The notes below the pieces were generated by a model. The model was not told the origin of the DNA, did no database searches, and saw only the letters and a program-made list of their open reading frames with translations. The translations under genes were made by a program, and so were the position numbers. From Myxococcota bacterium (lineage in GTDB: Bacteria > Myxococcota_A > Polyangia > Polyangiales > Houyiibacteriaceae), in the NCBI GenBank assembly GCA_020629955.1, contig JAHDCI010000029.1, forward strand, positions 1 to 38,963: a stretch of 38,963 nucleotides of DNA, written 5' to 3'. Each line of letters begins with the position of its first letter. Within the stretch, counting starts at the first letter, position 1. Shown here in pieces: positions 32,489 through 38,963 of the stretch.

Positions 32489-35026
32489 ATGAAGATCTCG
32501 CTTGGCAGCTTCCCATCTATGCAACTTCGGGCCTTATTCTGCGCGCTCTTTCTCACGATGTGCACGGGCGCTCCCCAGCAGCAGGGTTCCGTCGCCCCGG
32601 TTGCGGAGGCGCAAGCCCCGTCGCAGGTCCCCCAGACACCCGCGGTCCCCGAGCGACGTTTTCACCCAAGGGAAGCTCAGCCAAGTGAGGCGATCCGATC
32701 CGTGCTCTCGGTCGAAGCGCCACGAGCACGCTTCGCGGCCGCGGAGGAAGCCCTACGTCGACTGGAACAGATCGGAACGACAAGCGGGTCCGAAGATGGA
32801 GCGAGTGAGGTAGCGAACGCGGAAGAGATCGGGGCGCTTCACTGGATCGCCGCCCGGGCCGCGGAAGCCGAAGAAGCATTTCGGCACGCGGAGACGCACT
32901 ACGCGGCGCTGGCGAGCAGTGACCATCGACTCGCCCCGTTCGCTGCGCTTGAGCAGGCTGAGCTCGCGTTCGAGGAGCTACGTCAGGAAATCGAAGCGGC
33001 CGCACCTGCAGTCGAGCAGCCGGATGCAGAATCGGAGGCGTCGCAAGAAGACGCGGATGCATCACCCGCGGAAGAGAACACCCCCGCGCCTCGCGTGCTG
33101 ACGCTGGTGGAGCCGCTTACGCGACATGCATTCTCTGGACAGACTTGGGCGCGCTCGATCTACGCGAGGGCACTTTTGCTGACCGGTGATTCCGAGCGCG
33201 CCATTCCCCTGCTTCGCACGATCGTCGCGGAGACCCCCGACAATATCGGCGCCGCAACAGCCGGCATGCCGCTCGCTGCACATCTCGCGCAATCCGAGGA
33301 CGTCGCCGAACGCGAGGAAGCATTGGCACTCTATCGGCGCGTGTACACCCGCGCGCCGAAAGCTCGGGTCGCCAGCCGCGCGGAAAGCGCTGCGGAAGGA
33401 GTCCTCGAATCTCTCCCAGAGGAACGGCAGCGTATTTTGCGCGTTCTTCCGCTGGCCGATCAGCTCGCCCGCGCCCACGCGCTCTACGGCGCAATGGACC
33501 ATAACGGCGCGGAGCGGGCATTTGCGAGCGCAGCGCGTCGAGCTCGACGGGACGATCCAAGACGATGCGAAGCGCGGCTGATGCAAGGAAAGGCGATCGT
33601 TCGCGTCCGCTCCGAACGGGCGCGCGGCGCAGAGGTCCTCCAGGAAGTCGTGCGGGAGTGTTCGGATCCGGACGTCCGCGCATGGGCCCGGTACAAAGCG
33701 GCGCGTGCGCTCACCCAGGTCGGCGAAAATGCGACCGCAATCCGGCTCTACGACGCAATCCTCGACGAGACACCCGCCCATCGGGTTGCCGACGATGCGC
33801 TCTATCGTTCCGCTCTCCTTCATGGCGGGGCAGGCCGCGACGCCAGAATGATCGAACGCCTTCGTGCCCTCCCCGAACGCTTTCCGGAGGGTGATATGGT
33901 GGGCGAAGGGCTCTTTCGGTTGGCGCTTCACCACCGAGAGGCTGGCAACCTCCAAGCAAGCCTTGAGGTACTCGAGGCGATGATCCGAGAAGATTCCCGC
34001 ACGGATTGGGGAGAGACCCACGAAGACGTCCGCGGCCGCGCTCGCTATTGGCGCGCTCGCACGCTGGAGGGGCTCGGGGATGCCTCTGCCTCCAAGACTG
34101 GCTACCTCGACGTGCTTCAGCGCTGGCCACTCAGCTACTACGCGCAACAAGCGTTTGCCCGCCTTCGCGCGCTAAGCCCAGACGAAGCGAACGCGTATCT
34201 GCGGACCATTCGGGAGCCGGATCCGGCTTTGGTCGAGACCTCGCTACCCTGGCGAGATGAGATCGATGAGCCGTGGTTTCAAACTGGGCTCGCGTTCCTT
34301 CGTGTCGGCGAAAACGAGCGCGCGATGAAGGAGTTCCGCGAGGCAGGTGCGATCGGTGAAGGAGCTGACGACGATACCGTTTGGCTCATCGCCGCTTCGC
34401 TAACCGAGGCAGGGGCTCTTCCGGAGGTGACCCACCTGGTCCGTCGCCGGCTCGATGGATTCCGCGGCACGGCACCTCGTGGCAACGCTCGAAACCTCTG
34501 GAGAATCGCGTACCCGCGTGCGTATTCCCCGCTCATCGAGGAACAGGCCCAGGCGGCAGAAGTCCCCTCAGCGCTGATTCGAGGCATCGCCCGCGAGGAG
34601 AGCAGCTTTCAGACTCGCGCCGTTAGCTGGGCACACGCGTACGGGCTTACCCAGCTGATCGTACCGACGGCGCGACGCTTTGGGCGTGACCTGGGGCTTC
34701 GCGTCACCCCAGCGACACTAAAGCGACCAGAGGTGAATGTCGCGATCGGCGCCCGTTATATGCGCTACCTGCAAGATCACTTCGCGGACCGGCCCGCGCT
34801 TGTACCTTCGGCCTACAACGCCGGCGAGGCGCGCGTCGATCAATGGGTTCGCCAGCGCCGAGAGCTTCCACTGGACGAATTCGTCGAGCGCATCCCCTAC
34901 GACGAAACGAGACGATACACGCGGCGAGTGCTGCAGTCGTGGTCCATCTACGCATGGCTCGATCAGCAGCGGCTCCCCGATTGGATGCCCACCTATGAGA
35001 GCCCACCAAGCGCCGATCCGGAATAG
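32489..35026 (+). CDS. Slt70-type soluble lytic transglycosylase
   Basis: The product is 845 residues from ATG 32489. The first residues form a signal peptide (MKISLGS…LRALFCALFLTMCTGA); Cys precedes TGA, but the residue before it is Met, so a lipoprotein lipobox is doubtful. An Ala/Pro/Glu-rich linker and then helical TPR-like repeats occupy most of the protein, as in the superhelical U-shaped domain of Slt. The C-terminal 180 residues are the catalytic domain: AREESSF with catalytic Glu704, GLTQLIVPTA, and SAYNAG near 774, all typical of GH23 lytic transglycosylases. It cleaves peptidoglycan glycan strands to anhydro ends in the periplasm. The long N-terminal extension is larger than the 618-residue E. 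coli Slt. A second start at ATG 32519 is possible. Confidence 0.93.
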   Translation: MKISLGSFPSMQLRALFCALFLTMCTGAPQQQGSVAPVAEAQAPSQVPQTPAVPERRFHPREAQPSEAIRSVLSVEAPRARFAAAEEALRRLEQIGTTSGSEDGASEVANAEEIGALHWIAARAAEAEEAFRHAETHYAALASSDHRLAPFAALEQAELAFEELRQEIEAAAPAVEQPDAESEASQEDADASPAEENTPAPRVLTLVEPLTRHAFSGQTWARSIYARALLLTGDSERAIPLLRTIVAETPDNIGAATAGMPLAAHLAQSEDVAEREEALALYRRVYTRAPKARVASRAESAAEGVLESLPEERQRILRVLPLADQLARAHALYGAMDHNGAERAFASAARRARRDDPRRCEARLMQGKAIVRVRSERARGAEVLQEVVRECSDPDVRAWARYKAARALTQVGENATAIRLYDAILDETPAHRVADDALYRSALLHGGAGRDARMIERLRALPERFPEGDMVGEGLFRLALHHREAGNLQASLEVLEAMIREDSRTDWGETHEDVRGRARYWRARTLEGLGDASASKTGYLDVLQRWPLSYYAQQAFARLRALSPDEANAYLRTIREPDPALVETSLPWRDEIDEPWFQTGLAFLRVGENERAMKEFREAGAIGEGADDDTVWLIAASLTEAGALPEVTHLVRRRLDGFRGTAPRGNARNLWRIAYPRAYSPLIEEQAQAAEVPSALIRGIAREESSFQTRAVSWAHAYGLTQLIVPTARRFGRDLGLRVTPATLKRPEVNVAIGARYMRYLQDHFADRPALVPSAYNAGEARVDQWVRQRRELPLDEFVERIPYDETRRYTRRVLQSWSIYAWLDQQRLPDWMPTYESPPSADPE

Positions 35027-35110
35027 CGCTGAACGGACCCAGTCACCGAAAGATACGGGTGGTAAAAACTACCACTCCGAGCGAAATCACTTTCTGCTAG
35101 AACGCTCACC

Positions 35111-36124
35111 ATGAAGCGTTCTGTTCTGAGTCTTTCTGTTCTGCTCTCCGCCTGCGGGTCCTCCGCGCCGGAGACCCCCATTCCAGCAACCGTCGAAAGT
35201 GTCGGTGAGGAAGTCGTGGAAGCCGTGCCCACGAGCGCCGCCGCGGCGTATCTCGCGACCCTTCCTGAAGCGAACCTTCAGGAGCGAGGCGAGGAGACGC
35301 TTCGCGCCACCCCGAACGGAATCATGATGCTCACCGGGCTGATGGTCTCCGCCGATATCACCCGAATCCTCATGGAGGGAGAGAGCAGCTGCCCGGCGCT
35401 CACGCTCGATGGCAATGCGTTCTCGATCGAAGGTGGCGGCTGTGTCGATGACCAAGGAAAGACCTGGTCGGGGAGCGTGCGCGGCACATTTGAGCGCCGC
35501 GCCGGCGTGCCCATCCCGGACGGCACTCCCGAAGAAGAGATCACGCGTGAAATGCGCCGCGCGTCCCGCGACAGCATTCGCATCCAGGAAGCGAACTTCG
35601 AAGCCTGGGGCAACGCCGGAACCGTAAGCTGCCCCGATGGCGAGCAGCCGTCGAGCTGGACCGCCACCGGCTCGCTTCGCGTCGAAGGCGACACCGTATC
35701 GCTCGATCTTCTTCGCGAGGCCGAAGGGCAGCAGACCAGCCGAGGCGGGTGTGAACCCGCACGAAATGTCGCGGCGATCTACACAGCGACCATGACAACC
35801 GCCGGCTCCCGTAAGGAAGAGCGTGGCGAAGGGGATATCGGAAGCTCCAGCGCAGGTCGCTTTCACGTCGCGACGGACCGCGTCCGCGATCGATCGGTTT
35901 GCGACAGCGAACCCCTCTCTGGCACGCAGGTCGTGACCGCGGGCGATCACACCGCGTCACTCGCCTACGATGGCGCAACCAACTGTGACGGCGCCCTCGA
36001 TTGGTCCCTCGACGGTCAGCGCGTTGGCCCTGTCGAAGTCGTTTGCAGCGCCGGAAAGGGATCGCCCATGGGCGCGTGGATCTTCGGTCTCGCGATCGCG
36101 TTCTTGATGCGGCGGCGTAAGTAA
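35111..36124 (+). CDS. Lipoprotein with MYXO-CTERM-like C-terminus
   Basis: The product is 337 residues. The N-terminus is a short lipoprotein signal peptide with lipobox LLSAC (Cys15). The mature protein is beta-rich with five or so cysteines. It ends with VVCSAGKGSPMG, a hydrophobic stretch (AWIFGLAIAFLM) and RRRK, matching MYXO-CTERM architecture (Cys312, helix, Arg cluster). Having both an N-terminal lipid anchor and a C-terminal sorting tail is unusual. A -10-like TAGAAC (35098-35103) lies just ahead of ATG 35111, which has no ribosome site; a nearly leaderless message is possible. The next gene starts 5 bases after the stop. Its function is unknown. Confidence 0.82.
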   Translation: MKRSVLSLSVLLSACGSSAPETPIPATVESVGEEVVEAVPTSAAAAYLATLPEANLQERGEETLRATPNGIMMLTGLMVSADITRILMEGESSCPALTLDGNAFSIEGGGCVDDQGKTWSGSVRGTFERRAGVPIPDGTPEEEITREMRRASRDSIRIQEANFEAWGNAGTVSCPDGEQPSSWTATGSLRVEGDTVSLDLLREAEGQQTSRGGCEPARNVAAIYTATMTTAGSRKEERGEGDIGSSSAGRFHVATDRVRDRSVCDSEPLSGTQVVTAGDHTASLAYDGATNCDGALDWSLDGQRVGPVEVVCSAGKGSPMGAWIFGLAIAFLMRRRK

Positions 36125-36128
36125 AATT

Positions 36129-37028
36129 ATGAAGCGCGACTCGGACCTCGCTCGAGGCGAGATTGAGGCGGCCCTCCTGAACGTTCAGGGAGTCCACCTC
36201 TTCCGAGTCCGGACGTATCGGCAAAAGACGCTGAAGTCGATCGCGGGCGGCGCGCTCGACTTCGTCGCGGATGAAATCATCGGGGGAGAACCCGTATCGG
36301 GGGAAAGAAGCGGGCGGCCGGGGGAGCCAGGCTGGATGGTCGAGGCGTTCGGCGAAGGCGGCCAGTTTCTCGGCCATCATGCCCTCTTCCCTGTCGAGCC
36401 CGATCTTCCAGAGGCGATGATGCCCGCCGTGATTCGTGCCGCGGTTCGCAATCGCGCGCATCTCGAGGTCCACGTCGCCACGGATCTCCGCGAACGCCGT
36501 GAGGGAAATTCATGGGAGCGTTCGCAGGGATACCGCGACCCTGGCCGAAGCGATGTTTCGGCGCATCTGCCTGCCCTGCAGGAGAGCGGCTTCGCGATCG
36601 ACGATACGCAGCGCTCGATCGCCTTCGAACAAAGCCAGGCACCCGTGCTGTGGATGGGCCTGTTCTATTTCCCACTGCTCCTCCTCGGCTGGCCCATCAC
36701 CTTGCTCGCAATGCTCTTCCGCGAGAGCCGGGAGGTCTTGCTCGGCATCGGGCGCAGTATCGTTGTTGGGCATCGCTATCAATGGAGCGCGCGGATCCAG
36801 GGGAATGTCTTGCGGATTGACGAGCGTGAAAGCGGACAGACACCACAACAGGGCGAGGCACAGCTCCACGGCGCATACGTGCTCGGATGGGATTCGGGAT
36901 TTGCGCCCCACGAACGGCACCCAAAGCTTGTCATCGCTGGAGCCCACGAAGGGGTTTCCCTCAACGCCCCGCGCAAGCACGCACGGGAAATCGCGCACCT
37001 TATCGAACGTTGGGCAAGCCAACTCTAA
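36129..37028 (+). CDS. Membrane-anchored protein, unknown
   Basis: This gene encodes 299 residues with one strong membrane segment at about 172-197 (LWMGLFYFPLLLLGWPITLL). The N-terminal 170 residues are soluble and charged, with a linker rich in Arg and Gly near 55-70; the C-terminal 100 residues are beta-rich with a His-containing end. No signal peptide is present. The protein is probably cytoplasmic or membrane-facing on both sides, but orientation is unclear. It starts 5 bases after the lipoprotein gene and ends 8 bases before the TetR-type regulator, so the three are likely one transcript. No family was recognised. Confidence 0.75.
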   Translation: MKRDSDLARGEIEAALLNVQGVHLFRVRTYRQKTLKSIAGGALDFVADEIIGGEPVSGERSGRPGEPGWMVEAFGEGGQFLGHHALFPVEPDLPEAMMPAVIRAAVRNRAHLEVHVATDLRERREGNSWERSQGYRDPGRSDVSAHLPALQESGFAIDDTQRSIAFEQSQAPVLWMGLFYFPLLLLGWPITLLAMLFRESREVLLGIGRSIVVGHRYQWSARIQGNVLRIDERESGQTPQQGEAQLHGAYVLGWDSGFAPHERHPKLVIAGAHEGVSLNAPRKHAREIAHLIERWASQL

Positions 37029-37035
37029 GAACCTC

Positions 37036-37632
37036 GTGAGTACCGAAAACAGCACTGAAAAGAGCAAAGAGCATACGACGACCCGAATTCTCGACGAAGC
37101 CAGCGCGCTGCTCGACGAAGTGGGGATCGGCGGCTTTCGCTTTCGAGATCTTGCCGAGCGCTGCGACCTCTCGCCAGGAACGCTGACGTACTACTTTCCT
37201 TCGAAAGAGAAACTCTTCGAATCGCTCGTCACCCGCGTCGTCGATGCTTCGTGGAAACTCTGGTCCGAGCTCTCCCGCGATCTCAACGAACAAGCGCTTC
37301 CTACCATCGCCACCGAGTTCTATCGACTCTGCCTTCAGTATCGGCCCGGCGTTCGCCTGATCATGCACTACTCCTCAAGAGACGGCGAAGTCTGGAGCGT
37401 CCCCGCGAGCGCCGTCCTGAAGCCGCTCTTCGAGCGGGTCGAAAAGAAGATCGGCAAAGAACACCGACTCGCGGCCCACGCGACGATCACGCAAGCGATC
37501 ACGTATGCCGTGTACTCGGAAAAGCAGCTCAGAGATATCGCAGGAGAGACAGTCTTGCCGATGGATGCCGTTCATCGGCTCGTCGAAGAGCACCTGATCC
37601 GCATCGCGCAGAGCTCGCTTCCAGCCGCATAA
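37036..37632 (+). CDS. TetR-family transcriptional regulator
   Basis: The product is 198 residues from GTG 37036. The N-terminus has the TetR helix-turn-helix: RILDEASALLDEVGIGGFRF then RDLAERCDLSPGTLTYYFPS, followed by KEKLFESLV (residues about 17-65). The ligand-binding C-terminal part is helical and unassigned. It probably represses its own operon or nearby genes in response to a small molecule. The frame is open far upstream inside the neighbouring gene, but the HTH fixes the start near here. It closes a three-gene plus-strand group. No palindromic operator was identified in the region. Confidence 0.93.
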   Translation: MSTENSTEKSKEHTTTRILDEASALLDEVGIGGFRFRDLAERCDLSPGTLTYYFPSKEKLFESLVTRVVDASWKLWSELSRDLNEQALPTIATEFYRLCLQYRPGVRLIMHYSSRDGEVWSVPASAVLKPLFERVEKKIGKEHRLAAHATITQAITYAVYSEKQLRDIAGETVLPMDAVHRLVEEHLIRIAQSSLPAA

Positions 37633-37719
37633 ACCTCGGGCAGAGCCACCAGAGAAACTCCCGTACCCCGTACGAGGCCCACGATTGAGGCTTTGCCTTG
37701 GAGAGGAAACCTTGGGGCC

Positions 37720-38963
37720 ATGAAGAAAAATTCAATCTTTCTGATCTTGTTCGCACTTGCCTGTGGCTGTGCCGAGCAAGTCCACGAATCTAGCGCTGGG
37801 CTATCTCGTTCGGAGCCCCCAGCGGAAGCAGAACCGGGTTCCGCTAATGAAATCTGGCCCTCACTCGAGCCAACCCTGGGCGACGGTCCCCCATACTGCG
37901 ACGCTGTCGAGACCAGCATGTTCGAGCATTACGATGACTACGGTCTCGGCACGCTCAGCGATCCGTTTGAGATCTACAACGCCGAGCAGCTTTTCGATCT
38001 CGCGAACTCCTCGGCAGCATGGGACCAGCACTTTGTCCAATGCGGAGATATCGATCTCGACGGCTTCTACGAAACACATGAGGATTTTCATATCGCCACA
38101 GAAGACCTCCCCTTTTCGGGCTCCTACAATGGTCGCGACCACGCGATCGCTCACTTTCAAGGGGGTGGCGGAAACGGCCTTTTCATTCGACTCACCGGGA
38201 AAGTCGAACGCCTGAGGCTCGAGTGGCCACGTATCCAAGGAATCGCGACGTGGTCGGGACCGCTCGCAAATATCGCGACCGATGGAGCAAAAGTATATCG
38301 CGTCGACGTTCTCGGCGGTGTGATGTTTCGACCCGAATGGTTCGGCTTTTGCCGGTGGGGTGGTCTCATTGGCCTGCTAAGGAACAGTTCGATCGTTCGC
38401 TCCAGCACGGTTTGGGGAACCACAATCGAGATCGAATCCGATAGTGAATCCATCGCCGCTGGCGGGCTGATCGGAGAAATGAACAGCGGCAGTTCTCTTC
38501 TTCACTCCTCGGTGGAGATGGTGAAGATTCGGGCGACTCGACCCGCCGGCGCAATCTCACACATTCAAGCTGGCGGTGGGCCAGGAGTGAATCATGTCCG
38601 TGACGTACACGTGCGTGATACCCGTCTTGAGGGGCAAGCATCCGGAGGATTCGTCATGAACTTTGTGAAGGGTCTGATCGAAGAAAGCTCCGTGCTCAAT
38701 ACAGAAATCCGCTCAAGAGGCTTTCTAGTCGGTGGCTTCGCAGGTCACACGCGTGAGCAGTCTCAGATTCACGATTGCTTCACGAACGCATCGATCGAAA
38801 TTCCTTTCACCGATGTCGTGACCGTCGCAGGAGGTTTCGTCGGTTCAAGTAAGGGACTGATCACGGAATCGCAATCGCACGGAGCGGTGAACGTGGCCGT
38901 AGGGTCTACGGCCCGCGCCGGTGGCTTCGTCGGTCATTTGGATGGTGGCGCCATCGAAGATTC
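37720..38963 (+). CDS. GLUG-repeat lipoprotein, C-terminus outside window
   Basis: At least 414 residues are visible. ATG 37720 begins a lipoprotein signal peptide with FALAC or ACGC as the lipobox (Cys15 or Cys17). A Pro/Glu linker leads to repeated beta-helix-type units. From about residue 215 the units have the form GGFVGxxxGxIxxSxxxG, for example AGGFVGSSKGLITESQSHG and AGGLIGEMNSGSSL, matching the GLUG motif of bacterial surface and adhesin-like proteins. A more aromatic N-terminal region (PFEIYNAEQLFDLANSS) corresponds to the segment that precedes GLUG repeats in related proteins. It would be displayed at the cell surface. The protein runs off the right edge, so any C-terminal anchor or MYXO-CTERM tail cannot be seen. 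Confidence 0.85.
   Translation, partial: MKKNSIFLILFALACGCAEQVHESSAGLSRSEPPAEAEPGSANEIWPSLEPTLGDGPPYCDAVETSMFEHYDDYGLGTLSDPFEIYNAEQLFDLANSSAAWDQHFVQCGDIDLDGFYETHEDFHIATEDLPFSGSYNGRDHAIAHFQGGGGNGLFIRLTGKVERLRLEWPRIQGIATWSGPLANIATDGAKVYRVDVLGGVMFRPEWFGFCRWGGLIGLLRNSSIVRSSTVWGTTIEIESDSESIAAGGLIGEMNSGSSLLHSSVEMVKIRATRPAGAISHIQAGGGPGVNHVRDVHVRDTRLEGQASGGFVMNFVKGLIEESSVLNTEIRSRGFLVGGFAGHTREQSQIHDCFTNASIEIPFTDVVTVAGGFVGSSKGLITESQSHGAVNVAVGSTARAGGFVGHLDGGAIED

Noticed and set aside
36436..37035. Upstream extension of the TetR frame inside the neighbouring membrane-protein gene
   Set aside because: The HTH begins just after GTG 37036 and the extension has no TetR character.
1..38963. CRISPR arrays, tRNA or rRNA genes, transposases
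   Set aside because: No regularly spaced repeats, cloverleaf-type sequences, rRNA motifs or DDE/HUH transposase motifs were seen.

Overview
The window (about 39 kb, roughly 60% G+C) looks like a chromosomal segment of a member of the Myxococcota (former Deltaproteobacteria). The clues are two proteins ending in a MYXO-CTERM-like tail (Cys motif, one membrane segment, Arg cluster), many lipoproteins with Asp/Gly/Ala-rich linkers of the 'DAGxDAG' kind, thrombospondin type-3 arrays, a eukaryotic-type Ser/Thr kinase and very long secreted TPR proteins. I cannot place it reliably below phylum level. No tRNA, rRNA, insertion sequence, prophage or CRISPR array was seen.

Layout. 1-4903 (minus): two exported TPR proteins in tandem, the second running off the left edge. 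4904-5538: a 635-base divergent intergenic region with a sigma70-like promoter and an unusual cluster of nested inverted repeats, a candidate structured RNA or leader. 5539-10193 (plus): Cys-rich lipoprotein, YraN, a two-helix membrane protein, a Ser/Thr kinase with a long acidic/proline tail, and a translationally coupled FliJ/YscO-like coiled-coil protein, closed by a bidirectional terminator. 10246-14370 (minus): a TSP3-VWA lipoprotein and the arginine genes argF-argB. 14531-17895 (minus): a J-domain membrane protein and its HscC-type Hsp70. 18047-21807 (minus): a GT39-type membrane glycosyltransferase and a beta-barrel-like protein overlapping it. 22033-26868 (plus): three exported proteins (MYXO-CTERM propeller-like protein and two lipoproteins) with terminators. 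26931-32333 (minus): a compact operon of two unknown proteins, a MoxR/RavA-like AAA+ ATPase, MurB and a small unknown protein. 32489-37632 (plus): Slt-type lytic transglycosylase, a lipoprotein with a MYXO-CTERM-like end, a membrane protein and a TetR regulator. 37720-end: a GLUG-repeat lipoprotein cut by the window edge.

Functionally the segment is dominated by the cell envelope: exported TPR scaffolds, lipoproteins, peptidoglycan synthesis (MurB) and turnover (Slt), surface glycosylation and MYXO-CTERM surface proteins, with arginine biosynthesis and a specialised chaperone pair in between. The least explained parts are the structured intergenic region at about 5250-5500, the MoxR operon with two unknown partners that is translationally coupled to murB, and the kinase/FliJ-like pair. 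These rest on sequence patterns plus inference; no database search was possible.
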